Origin: Parerythrobacter_A sp963761775
GTDB taxonomy: Bacteria > Pseudomonadota > Alphaproteobacteria > Sphingomonadales > Sphingomonadaceae
NCBI GenBank assembly: GCA_963761775.1
Contig: CAVXIF010000011.1
Coordinates: forward strand, 62,001-126,000
Length of the DNA stretch: 64,000 nucleotides
Reading direction: 5' to 3'
Shown: one piece after another, positions 37,197 through 45,228 of the stretch
How positions within the stretch are numbered: the stretch's first letter is position 1
Layout: each line of letters begins with the position of its first letter
Translations under genes and position numbers: made by a program
The notes under the pieces: generated by a model
Told to the model about the DNA's origin: nothing
The model's database searches: none
Seen by the model: only the letters and a program-made list of their open reading frames with translations

Positions 37197-37997
37197 TCAG
37201 TCGGTCACAGTGACTTCGACATGCTTTTCCAGAAAAGTGGTCGCGCCAAAGCTGGTCATGAAGCTGACATCGGCTGCATCGCGGCCAAGGCCGATTTTTA
37301 CGATCTCGTCCGGCTTGGCCATGCCGGTTGCGTCGACCAGATACCATGCACCGCCACCGGGTGTGGTCGGGTCGGTCAGGAAAACCTCGGCAACCGCATG
37401 GAAATCTTGCGGGGTGACGCCGGGTGCGAAACAGCTAACGAAACGGGCGGGGATGCCCGAAGCGCGCGCCAGCATCACCATCACATGCGCATAGTCGCGG
37501 CAGATGCCCTGCCGTTCGATAAAGGTATCCAGACCGGTGGTTTCCGGCCCGCTGGCGCCGGGCACATAGGAGAAATTCTTCGCGATCCAGTCATGCATCG
37601 CCATGATGCGTTCCCCGCCATCCGTCTGGCCGAATTCCGCGCCAACAAAGGACTGGAACCGGTCCGCCGGACAGTAGCGTGAATCGAAAAGATATTGCAC
37701 CGTTTCGCCGGGCAAGTCGTGAGCGGGCAACCGTTCGAGCTGGCTTATCTCGGTCAGCAGGCGATCGACTTCGACCTTCGCCTTGTAATTGACATCGTAA
37801 CGGCCCCTCGCACGAACCCATACCCGTTCGCCGATATCGTCCTGCGCACGCACGCGGGCAAAATGTTCGCCCTGCGTTACCCAGGTATCGGTTTCGAGCA
37901 GTCGTTGTTCGGGGATCATGGCTGCTTCGAATTGCAGCAGCACGTCGGTGGTCTCTTCCATCTCGAAAGAGAAGCCAAGGTCGATGTTTACGGTCAT
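37197..37997 (-). CDS. Transglutaminase-like protein
   Basis: A 266-residue cytoplasmic-looking protein with a C-terminal transglutaminase-like cysteine protease core. The triad is in ERQGICRDYAHVMVMLARAS (Cys), DFHAVAEVFL (His) and WYLVDATGMA (Asp). The N-terminal 100 residues form the beta-rich domain usual in this bacterial group. No signal peptide is seen. Members often act as peptidases or amidases; no substrate can be inferred. It lies 48 bases after the phytase-like gene on the same strand. Confidence 0.85.
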   Translation of the reverse strand: MTVNIDLGFSFEMEETTDVLLQFEAAMIPEQRLLETDTWVTQGEHFARVRAQDDIGERVWVRARGRYDVNYKAKVEVDRLLTEISQLERLPAHDLPGETVQYLFDSRYCPADRFQSFVGAEFGQTDGGERIMAMHDWIAKNFSYVPGASGPETTGLDTFIERQGICRDYAHVMVMLARASGIPARFVSCFAPGVTPQDFHAVAEVFLTDPTTPGGGAWYLVDATGMAKPDEIVKIGLGRDAADVSFMTSFGATTFLEKHVEVTVTD

Positions 37998-38045
37998 ATC
38001 CTGCGCAACGCGCTGCGCTCGCTTCGGTGCCGCAGCGTCGGCAGT

Positions 38046-38753
38046 TTATTGCATAATGGTAGCCCATTCGGCTTCCGCGAGCGCCCTGCCGCCGGTTCGC
38101 AACACCAGCGTTCCGTTGGGCGAGGCGGGCGAGAATCGCCAGATGCCGACGTTCTTCTCGCCCACGAAGAGCGTTTCGCTGCCCGGTTCGATATGGCAAC
38201 GCGTTGCTTGTCCGGGCACGGAAAACGGTTTCAGTGACAGCCCGCTCCAGCCTTTGCCGCTTCTGGCCACGGTGGTGCGGAAAATTGTACCGGTTTCCAG
38301 AGGGCTATAAATTTCCACGCCGCCGTCTGCTTGCTGTACGCCGATGCATATGTCGCTTGCGATGCCTGGCCCAACGGGAACACGAGCCGCGCGCTCGAGC
38401 TCGCCTGTTTCGGCATCTAGCATGGCAAGGAACAGGTAAGCCAGCGCCGGATCGGAGCGGTCGCTCGCGGCGACCAGCACGGTGCCATCGCGCATCGTGA
38501 CCAAGTCGACATGCGCAAGGCCTGTTGCGGCCAGTGTGCCGCGCAGCGCGTCGTCCGGGCCGTGGACTTGCAAACCTGTTTCCGGGTTGGCGGAAACCCT
38601 GAACGTGCGCGCTGCGTCGGACATATCACGCCATATGGCCGCATCGTCTGCGCCCGGACTGTGCATCGCAGCGGCGCGGCCTCCGTTTGGGTCGGCGGTC
38701 GCGCAGCCGGAAAGCGCGGCGGAGAGGACTAGCAGGGGAAAGAAACGAACCAT
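38046..38753 (-). CDS. Phytase-like beta-propeller lipoprotein, shortened at the C-terminus
   Basis: A 235-residue lipoprotein. The signal ends in the lipobox LSAALSGCATAD. GADDAAIWRDMSDAART resembles the DDPAIW opening of beta-propeller phytases. VDLVTMRDGTVLVAASDR and TLFVGEKNVGIWRFSPASP match later phytase blades, the second being a characteristic strand. The protein ends at LAEAEWATIMQ, where full phytases continue for roughly another hundred residues, and the next gene begins at once, so this is not a simple frameshift. Several calcium and phosphate ligands would be missing. Phytate hydrolysis is therefore doubtful; a binding or scavenged role is possible. Start chosen at 38753 (MVRFFPLLVL). 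Confidence 0.6.
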   Translation of the reverse strand: MVRFFPLLVLSAALSGCATADPNGGRAAAMHSPGADDAAIWRDMSDAARTFRVSANPETGLQVHGPDDALRGTLAATGLAHVDLVTMRDGTVLVAASDRSDPALAYLFLAMLDAETGELERAARVPVGPGIASDICIGVQQADGGVEIYSPLETGTIFRTTVARSGKGWSGLSLKPFSVPGQATRCHIEPGSETLFVGEKNVGIWRFSPASPNGTLVLRTGGRALAEAEWATIMQ

Positions 38754-38805
38754 CGCTGCCGTATTCGCGCGTCGCGGGCTGGCGTCCAGCACAATGTCAG
38801 GCCGA

Positions 38806-38821
38806 TTTCACGGGCGTGAAA
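38806..38821. promoter_or_regulatory. Perfect palindromic site in a divergent promoter region
   Basis: TTTCACGGGCGTGAAA is a 7-base perfect inverted repeat around GG. It lies 53 bases upstream of the phytase-like lipoprotein and 108 bases upstream of the secreted coiled-coil protein, which diverge here. No T-run follows, so an operator is more likely than a terminator. The binding protein is unknown. Confidence 0.4.
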
Positions 38822-38928
38822 CAATATTTCTTCGTCGCGCAATGCAATTTGTACCATTTGGGACATTCAGGCCATCGGACCTGACGCGGTAGCAAGGGGT
38901 CACTTCAAACGCAGAAGGGATCTTACCT

Positions 38929-39840
38929 GTGAAAAACATTATTCTTACCGCAACCGCCGGAGCCGTCGTTGCCACCGGTACATTCGCCGTTCCCGCCGAA
39001 GCCGGTCCGTTCGACCGCCTGAAGCGCAAGGTCCAGAAGGTCGAGCGCGAAGTCCGCAAGGTCGAACAGACCGTCGCCGAAGTCGAGCAGGCTGTCGACA
39101 CCGTCGAAGCCGTGGCCGATGGTCGCGTCTCTGCCGAAGACGTTGCCGGCGCCGCTGCTTCGGGTGCGATGGGGCGCACCCGCCTGGGTTCGCCAATTCG
39201 CGGCGTTCGCGGCATGAATGGTGCGGTGCCGGGGCGCAGCAACTATCCCAAAACCGCGCAGCGCGCGCCCGCGGCCGGTGTCGCAAGCACAGTGCCTGCG
39301 AAATTTGTCAGTCAGCTGAATTGTGCCGACCTGAACCTGGGCAATGCCTTCATAGGCAAAGGCGGGACCTATACGTTCAGCCAGGGTATCAGCACGCAAG
39401 AACGCAGTGGTATCATCAATCGTCGCAACGTTTCCGTAACGAACGGCTGCATGCTGCCAACAATGGAATCGGGCGACATCCTCTATGTCGAAGTCGACAA
39501 GGGCGACTACAGCAGGCACAATTACGACCTGCAATGCGTGTCTTATGACGGCAAGGAACAGCTCAACAACACGAATGCCCCGCCGGAAAACAACTACGGG
39601 GGCAAGGACGTCATGCTGCATACCGGGCACAGCCTGGGATACACGCCAACGGCGAGCGGCAGCAATTCAAACCGTGGCGATGCCTACCAAAAGTATCTCG
39701 ATGGGCGCGGTCGCGACATGATCACATTCAATATGCCCAGCCTGCATACGGATCGCGGTACTGACTTCTTCTGCCAGCATTTCAACAAGGATACCGGCAA
39801 GAGTTCCTTGGCCTTCGCGTTCCGTCGCGGCCCCCAATAA
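38929..39840 (+). CDS. Secreted protein of unknown function with N-terminal coiled coil
   Basis: A 303-residue protein starting at GTG (AGAAGGGA upstream). A signal peptide is followed by AEAGPFDRLKRKVQKVERE, the start of a heptad-like coiled coil in which K-V-E repeats run to about residue 65. An Ala/Gly/Arg-rich linker leads to a C-terminal domain of about 170 residues with cysteines in SQLNCADLNLGNAF, TNGCMLP, DLQCVSYDG and FFCQHFN. These could form two disulphides in the periplasm or outside. I recognise no family. A strong terminator ends the unit. It is less GC-rich in its C-terminal half than its neighbours. Confidence 0.65.
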   Translation: MKNIILTATAGAVVATGTFAVPAEAGPFDRLKRKVQKVEREVRKVEQTVAEVEQAVDTVEAVADGRVSAEDVAGAAASGAMGRTRLGSPIRGVRGMNGAVPGRSNYPKTAQRAPAAGVASTVPAKFVSQLNCADLNLGNAFIGKGGTYTFSQGISTQERSGIINRRNVSVTNGCMLPTMESGDILYVEVDKGDYSRHNYDLQCVSYDGKEQLNNTNAPPENNYGGKDVMLHTGHSLGYTPTASGSNSNRGDAYQKYLDGRGRDMITFNMPSLHTDRGTDFFCQHFNKDTGKSSLAFAFRRGPQ

Positions 39841-39891
39841 CTTCAGTTTACTTAGTCACCGGAGCCGGTCTTTGCGCCCGGCACCAGTGAC

Positions 39892-39934
39892 CGGGCGCGC
39901 CGTCTTCTGCGACCCTTCGGCGCGCCCGTTTTTT
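39892..39934 (+). terminator. Intrinsic terminator after the secreted coiled-coil gene
   Basis: An 11-base perfect stem CGGGCGCGCCG / CGGCGCGCCCG (39892-39902 and 39918-39928) with a 15-base loop is followed directly by TTTTTT. It separates the gene ending at 39840 from the small cysteine-repeat gene starting at 39977. Confidence 0.85.
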
Positions 39935-39976
39935 CTTCGCAATATTCGTCGCAAAAACCAATCAGGAGTAATTTTC

Positions 39977-40285
39977 ATGCGTGCAATCACCGCACTTTCC
40001 GCCATCGCCCTCGCCATCGGCACCGCGCCGCTGGCACCCGCTGCTTTCGCGCAGTCCAGTTCCGGCACGGTCAGCAAGGACGGCTCATGCCCAAAAGGGT
40101 TCAAGGCTTCGGGTTCAGACTGTAAGTCCAGCAGCATGGTTGCCATCGTCAAGATCGGTTCCTGCCCCACCGGCTTCCGCGCTTCGGGCAATTACTGCAC
40201 CGGCGACAAAAACGATTATGCCGAAGTGCGTTCGGGCAGCTGCCCCAGCGGTACCAAGGCTTCGGGCAAATACTGCGTGAAGTAA
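39977..40285 (+). CDS. Small secreted protein with three cysteine repeats
   Basis: A 102-residue protein with a signal peptide (MRAITALSAIALAIGTAPLA, then PAAFAQ). The mature part is built of three repeats of GSCPxGxxASGxxC: GSCPKGFKASGSDC, GSCPTGFRASGNYC and GSCPSGTKASGKYC, spaced about 30 residues apart. Six cysteines suggest one disulphide per repeat. AGGAG stands 9 bases before the ATG. It has its own terminators on both sides, so it is a single transcript, perhaps abundant. No known family recognised. It could be an envelope or extracellular structural or binding protein; function unknown. Confidence 0.75.
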   Translation: MRAITALSAIALAIGTAPLAPAAFAQSSSGTVSKDGSCPKGFKASGSDCKSSSMVAIVKIGSCPTGFRASGNYCTGDKNDYAEVRSGSCPSGTKASGKYCVK

Positions 40286-40311
40286 GCGTCGGCATCACGT
40301 CACAGCCAAAG

Positions 40312-40345
40312 GGCCGCGTCTCCGCAACAGGAGGCGCGGCCTTTT
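40312..40345 (+). terminator. Intrinsic terminator after the cysteine-repeat gene
   Basis: GGCCGCG at 40312-40318 pairs with CGCGGCC at 40335-40341, with further pairing of CTCC and GGAG inside, and TTTT follows. It closes the small cysteine-repeat transcript. Confidence 0.7.
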
Positions 40346-40419
40346 GCGTCCGCAGCCTCTTCACTTGGTCCTAAGGTTCGCATGGCTTATGCAGTGCCAA
40401 CGCACCCGCAGATGCGATT

Positions 40420-42099
40420 TTGGAACCAGCCTTGGCGCAGCAAGACCCTTTCATCGACGGACTGATCCGTGACGCCTATGCGGTAATCGGGCAGCCTGAG
40501 CGTTTGTTCGACTTGCTGGAGCATGCCGACCATGCGACGCTCGAAGATAATGCCGGTGCTCTCGGACCGACGGCGGAAACACATTTCGACCAGGCTGGCG
40601 GGCTGATGGACCAGACATCTCCGCTGGTCGGCAGCGACTGGGCCGCTTTCGAGGGCGGAGCTGCGCGCACTGCCACACACGCGCTGGTGCTGGATGCGGA
40701 CATGGGCGTTGTCGCATTCGACCGAAGCGAATTTTCCGGGCCGGACCTTGCAACCGGACGAATCGCGCCCGACTGGCTATGGGATCCGTCCGAGAAGAAC
40801 GCCGATATTGCTCGGATCAAGCGATGCTCTCCGGAAACGGGTTCCGACTTCCTCCGCTTGTTTGCGACGCCCGATGACGATCAAGGCAGCTGGTATGCGC
40901 TGACTTGCGAGGACGGAGCGAAGGGCCGACAGACGATGTTCGCATCGATCCAGTTCCGCTGGAACGAAGCGAGCGGCGACCGGTTCGGCACGGCGCTGGA
41001 TCTGACCGCGACGGAACTCGCGCTGACCCGCCATCTGGTGACGGGCGGAACATTGCGCAGTTTTTCGGAACAGCGCGGACGATCCATCGGGACGGTGCGC
41101 AACCAGATGAAGACGCTGTGCCGCAAGCTGTCAATCGGCTCGCAGCAGGAATTGCTGATGCTCTATACCGGTTTCGCGCATTCGCTGCAGCAATCCGGGT
41201 CCGCTGCCGCCGATGGCCAGCATGATTGTCTTCGCGTCCATCGTGCCGAGGATGGCAGCGCAATTGCGTGGGAGGAACATGGCGATCCGGATGGCAAGCC
41301 GGTGCTGTATTTCCACGCCTTCTTCGAAGGTGCCTTGCTGACACCGGCGCAAGACGCGGCGGCCAAGGCAGCCGGGCTACGGATTATCGCGCCCTGGCGG
41401 CCCTACTGGGGCGACACGACGGGAAAAGGCGAACGGTTCGACCTTGTATACGATTTTGCTGACCGGCTTCTGACCCTTCTAGACAAGCTTGGTATCGAAA
41501 AATGTGCAATGCTCGGCGCAACGGCAGGCGCACCTTTTGCGCTTGGCGCCGCGCAAAGGTTCGGTACCCGCGCCACCGGTCTGGTGCTGGCCGGTCCGGT
41601 GCTGCCCTACCGGACGTGGGCGGAACTTAACCGGCTGGCCCCCGGCTATCGCCGACCGATGAAACTGGCGCGGCTCGCGCCGGCTTTCGCGCGCATGTGG
41701 GTTCGCGCGACGGTTGGCGGAACGCTGCTGGGCAATTTCGACACTATCGCGGACGATTTTCTGGGTGAAGCATCGGCTGACCGCCAATATCTGAAGCATT
41801 CGGAAGCCCGCGCGACGATCCAGCGCGCCGGTTCCTACACCTTCCGGTCATCCTTGGAGGGACCGGTGCAGGCCATCCTGCTGGAAATAAGTGACTGGAA
41901 TCCTTTGTGTGCCGGTATCGACGCGCCGGTCACAGTCATGGTCGGAAAGAAGCCGGGCGGTATCGACCACACCCTGTTCGAGGAATTCGCAGCGCGCCAC
42001 GGATTTGTGCTGGTCGACGATTTCACCAACTCCAACCAGTTCGTTCTGCATGACGATCCGGCACGCGTGTTCTCCGCCCTTCACGCTATGGCGGCATGA
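40420..42099 (+). CDS. LuxR-type HTH regulator fused to a degenerate alpha/beta-hydrolase domain, copy 1
   Basis: A 559-residue protein in three parts. Residues 1-190 are PAS-like (THALVLDADMGVVAFDRSEF). A LuxR-type HTH follows at about 195-255 (DLTATELALTRHLVTGG, GRSIGTVRNQMKTLCRKLSI). Residues about 270-555 form an alpha/beta-hydrolase fold (GKPVLYFHAFFEGALLTP). The nucleophile elbow, normally GxSxG, reads GATAG. The acid position reads GKKPGG, and where GH is expected near the end stands SNQFVLHDDP. All three catalytic residues seem lost, so the domain may bind a ligand rather than hydrolyse it. The start is TTG at 40420; no ATG is in frame. It is followed 1 base after its stop by a paralogue. 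Likely a cytoplasmic transcription regulator. Confidence 0.75.
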   Translation: MEPALAQQDPFIDGLIRDAYAVIGQPERLFDLLEHADHATLEDNAGALGPTAETHFDQAGGLMDQTSPLVGSDWAAFEGGAARTATHALVLDADMGVVAFDRSEFSGPDLATGRIAPDWLWDPSEKNADIARIKRCSPETGSDFLRLFATPDDDQGSWYALTCEDGAKGRQTMFASIQFRWNEASGDRFGTALDLTATELALTRHLVTGGTLRSFSEQRGRSIGTVRNQMKTLCRKLSIGSQQELLMLYTGFAHSLQQSGSAAADGQHDCLRVHRAEDGSAIAWEEHGDPDGKPVLYFHAFFEGALLTPAQDAAAKAAGLRIIAPWRPYWGDTTGKGERFDLVYDFADRLLTLLDKLGIEKCAMLGATAGAPFALGAAQRFGTRATGLVLAGPVLPYRTWAELNRLAPGYRRPMKLARLAPAFARMWVRATVGGTLLGNFDTIADDFLGEASADRQYLKHSEARATIQRAGSYTFRSSLEGPVQAILLEISDWNPLCAGIDAPVTVMVGKKPGGIDHTLFEEFAARHGFVLVDDFTNSNQFVLHDDPARVFSALHAMAA

Positions 42100-42100
42100 A

Positions 42101-43786
42101 TTGACCGCGACCCCATCGACATCCGACGACGACGCGATGCAGGCCATCGTCGCGCGGGCATATGCCGCGATTGCCAAGCCCGAAACGCTGGTCGACCTGA
42201 TCCAAATCCTGACCGATGCGGAGGACGATCTGCTGGATCGTCCGGAACAGGCGGAGATCCATTTTGGCAACGCGGCGAGCATTCTGGCCCGCGTCTATCC
42301 GCTGTCGGCCAAAGAGGTGGGCGTGCTGAATACCGCCGAAAACAGCGCCTATGCTGGCGACTTGATCCTCGACCGGAATTTGCGCGTGCTTGGTTATAGC
42401 GACCGGGTATTCGACGACAGTATGCCAGAAGCCGGTGCCTATGCGCCGGACTGGCTGTTCAACCCGGTTTCGCGAAACGCCGACCGCAAACGGCTGAAAG
42501 CGTTCGGTGGCGCCGACGATGGCACCTTCATTCGCCTGTTCACGGGCCCACAGGACGATGCGGGGCGCTGGTTCGCGGTGCGATTGCTGGCAGCGCACGA
42601 CGATGCACAGACGGTGCTGGCACTGGATGCCGTGCGGCTTCGCTGGAGCGTGGAAACTGGCGCTGCATTTCAGAAAGCGTTGCACCTGACGGACACGGAG
42701 CTTGCGCTGGTCGAGCATATCGTCACCGGAGGAAAAGTGCGCGATTTTGCCGAGCAGCGGGGGCGTTCCGTCGGTACGGCGCGTAACCAGTTGAAAACGC
42801 TGCAGCGCAAGCTGTCGATCAACTCGCAGGAGCAGCTACTTTTGCTCTACGCGGGCTTCGTGCATTCGCTGGAATCGCCCGACCATGGCGCACATGTGGC
42901 CGCGCACCAGTGCGACAACATCTTCGAGGACGGAGACGGGCAAACGATTGCCTGGGAGGAGTTTGGCGATGCCAGGGGCAAGCCGGTGCTGTTCTTTCAC
43001 GCGCTGGAAGGGGCGCTGGTTACGCCGCAGGTCTCGCAAGCCGCGGCACGGTCCGGGTTGCGCTTCGTCGCACCGTGGCGGCCGCATTTCGGCGACACCA
43101 GCGGCTTGCAATCGGGCGATGCGTTCGAGCGGACACGCAATTTCGCCGCCCGGCTTCCCGCATTCCTCGACCATCTCGAAATCGACCGCGTAGTGGCGCT
43201 GGGGACGCAGGCGGGGATGCCGTATCTGATGGCAATGGCGCAGGCGCATCCGGAGCGGTTGTACGGCGTGGTCGGGGCGGGTCCGTTCCTGCCGGTGGCG
43301 GGCAAGGATTTCCGGTATCTGGCAAAAAGCCATCGTGCGCAAATGCGGATTGCGCGCATCGCGCCGTCCTTCGTGCGGATTTACCAGCGGGCGATGCTGG
43401 CGACGATGGGCACGGGCGAGTTCTATCGCTTTGTCGAAGAATATTACCAGGACTGCCCGCGCGAGCTGGAGGCGGTCCGCCGGCCGGAAATGCTCGACGT
43501 TTTCCGCCGGGCCGCGACCTATGCGATGCGGGCTGAATTCGAAGGTACCATCGACACGATGTTGACCTGGAGCGCCGACTGGCGCGAACTGTGCCGTGAT
43601 ATTGCGGTGCCGGTGCACATGATGGTCGGTGCACAGGATGCAAACTGCGACCCGGAATTCGCCGCGTTGTCCTGCAATCGCTACGGCTGGCCCGATGCCG
43701 AGATCGTGGACGACGCGGGCAGCTTCCTCATCAACGATCAGACCGGACAGGTCATGGCGCGCATCGCCGGCATGTTCCCGAACTAG
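42101..43786 (+). CDS. LuxR-type HTH regulator fused to a degenerate alpha/beta-hydrolase domain, copy 2
   Basis: A 561-residue paralogue of the gene before it, with the same order: PAS-like region (AGDLILDRNLRVLGYSDRVF), HTH (HLTDTELALVEHIVTGG, GRSVGTARNQLKTLQRKLSI) and hydrolase fold (GKPVLFFHALEGALVTPQ, FVAPWRPHFGDTSG). The nucleophile elbow is GTQAG, and the catalytic His position reads DDAGSFLINDQ. The acid is kept (GAQDANCDPE). TTG at 42101 begins 1 base after the TGA of copy 1, suggesting coupled translation; ATG at 42137 is an alternative. Its stop overlaps the convergent rimO stop. The strongest conservation between copies is in the HTH and in the APWRPxxGDTxG segment. Confidence 0.75.
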   Translation: MTATPSTSDDDAMQAIVARAYAAIAKPETLVDLIQILTDAEDDLLDRPEQAEIHFGNAASILARVYPLSAKEVGVLNTAENSAYAGDLILDRNLRVLGYSDRVFDDSMPEAGAYAPDWLFNPVSRNADRKRLKAFGGADDGTFIRLFTGPQDDAGRWFAVRLLAAHDDAQTVLALDAVRLRWSVETGAAFQKALHLTDTELALVEHIVTGGKVRDFAEQRGRSVGTARNQLKTLQRKLSINSQEQLLLLYAGFVHSLESPDHGAHVAAHQCDNIFEDGDGQTIAWEEFGDARGKPVLFFHALEGALVTPQVSQAAARSGLRFVAPWRPHFGDTSGLQSGDAFERTRNFAARLPAFLDHLEIDRVVALGTQAGMPYLMAMAQAHPERLYGVVGAGPFLPVAGKDFRYLAKSHRAQMRIARIAPSFVRIYQRAMLATMGTGEFYRFVEEYYQDCPRELEAVRRPEMLDVFRRAATYAMRAEFEGTIDTMLTWSADWRELCRDIAVPVHMMVGAQDANCDPEFAALSCNRYGWPDAEIVDDAGSFLINDQTGQVMARIAGMFPN

Positions 43787-45195
43787 GCTGGCGCGATAAC
43801 GCCGAACAGGTCGTGCTCGTCGGCATCCTCGACAATGGCTTCGACGATGTCTCCTGCGGCCAGCGTTACCGGCACATCGCGCAGGAACACATTGCCGTCG
43901 ATCTCCGGTGCGTCCGCCTGGCTGCGGCCTGTTGCGCCGATATCGCCATCCTCGTCCGGATCGCCGACATCGTCGATGATGACCGGCACCGTGCGCCCGA
44001 CCTTGGCCTGCAATTTCGCCGCGCTGATGCGGGCGGTGGCGTCCATGATGCGGGCGAAGCGTTCTTCCTTCACCGCTTCGGGAACGGGATCGGGCAGGGC
44101 GTTGGCCTGCGCGCCGGCCACCGGTTCGAAGCGGAACGCGCCGACGCGGTCGAGCTGCGCTTCTTCCAGCCAGTCCAGCAGATATCTGAAATCGTCCTCG
44201 GTCTCGCCGGGGAAGCCGACTACGAAGCTGCTGCGGATTGCAATGTCCGGACAAATTTCGCGCCATGCCTTCAGCCGTTCCAGCACCTTGGCTTCGTTGG
44301 CAGGCCGCTTCATCGCCTTGAGCACGCGCGGGCTGGCATGCTGGAACGGGATGTCGAGATAGGGCGTCAGCAGACCGTCCGCCATCAGCGGCACCACCGC
44401 ATCGACATGCGGATAGGGATAGACGTAATGCAGCCGGACCCAGGGCGGCACCCCCTCCGCCGTGCGCAATCCGCCCAGTTCGCGCGCAAGATCGGTCATG
44501 TGCGCGCGCACCTCGCGGCCTTTCCAGCTGCGCGGTTCGTGCCGTGTATCGACGCCATAGGCCGAGGTATCCTGGCTGATGACCAGCAGTTCCTTCGTCC
44601 CCGCCGCCACCAGCTTTTCCGCCTCGCGCAGCACCGCGTCGATGCGGCGGCTGGCCAGTTTGCCGCGAATGTCGGGAATGATGCAGAACGCGCAGGAATG
44701 GTTGCAGCCCTCGCTGATCTTGAGGTAGCCGTAATGGCGCGGCGTCAGCTTGATGTCTTCGGCGGATAGCTGCGGAATCAGATCGACAAACGGCCCCTGC
44801 GACGGCGGCGCGTGGACATGCACCGCTTCCACCACCTGTTCGTATTGATGCGCGCCCGTTACCGCCAGAACCTGCGGATGGGCGGCGCGGATCGTGTCCG
44901 CTTCCTCGCCCAGGCAACCGGTCACGATGACGCGCCCGTTTTCCGCAATCGCTTCGCCGATGGCGGCTAGGCTTTCCTCCTTCGCGCTGTCGAGGAAGCC
45001 GCAGGTGTTGACCAGCACCACGTCGGCCCCGGCATAGTCGGCGCTCATCGCATAGCCGTCTGCGCGCAGGCGGGTCAGGATGCGTTCGCTGTCGACCAGC
45101 GCCTTGGGACAGCCGAGGCTGACCATGCCGATACGTTTGGCGTCAGGCACGGTATTGGGGCGCAACATGGTAGCGGGTGTGGTGGGCGTGTCCAT
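43783..45195 (-). CDS. rimO: Ribosomal protein uS12 methylthiotransferase RimO
   Basis: A 470-residue radical-SAM methylthiotransferase that modifies Asp89 of ribosomal protein S12. The N-terminal cluster domain has MVSLGCPKALVDSE, NTCGFLDSAKEES and VTGCLGEE. The radical-SAM cluster is in ISEGCNHSCAFCIIPDIRG. A C-terminal TRAM domain (about 395-460) contains GDIVEAIVEDADEHDL. MDTPTTPATMLRPNTVPDAK precedes the conserved start, and the in-frame ATG at residue 10 could also be used. Confidence 0.96.
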   Translation of the reverse strand: MDTPTTPATMLRPNTVPDAKRIGMVSLGCPKALVDSERILTRLRADGYAMSADYAGADVVLVNTCGFLDSAKEESLAAIGEAIAENGRVIVTGCLGEEADTIRAAHPQVLAVTGAHQYEQVVEAVHVHAPPSQGPFVDLIPQLSAEDIKLTPRHYGYLKISEGCNHSCAFCIIPDIRGKLASRRIDAVLREAEKLVAAGTKELLVISQDTSAYGVDTRHEPRSWKGREVRAHMTDLARELGGLRTAEGVPPWVRLHYVYPYPHVDAVVPLMADGLLTPYLDIPFQHASPRVLKAMKRPANEAKVLERLKAWREICPDIAIRSSFVVGFPGETEDDFRYLLDWLEEAQLDRVGAFRFEPVAGAQANALPDPVPEAVKEERFARIMDATARISAAKLQAKVGRTVPVIIDDVGDPDEDGDIGATGRSQADAPEIDGNVFLRDVPVTLAAGDIVEAIVEDADEHDLFGVIAPA

Positions 45196-45228
45196 CCGCC
45201 AGCACTTACACGCTTGGCAAGCGCACCG

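Noticed and set aside
38806..38821. Palindrome considered as a terminator
   Set aside because: No T-run follows on either strand, and it lies in the middle of a divergent promoter region.
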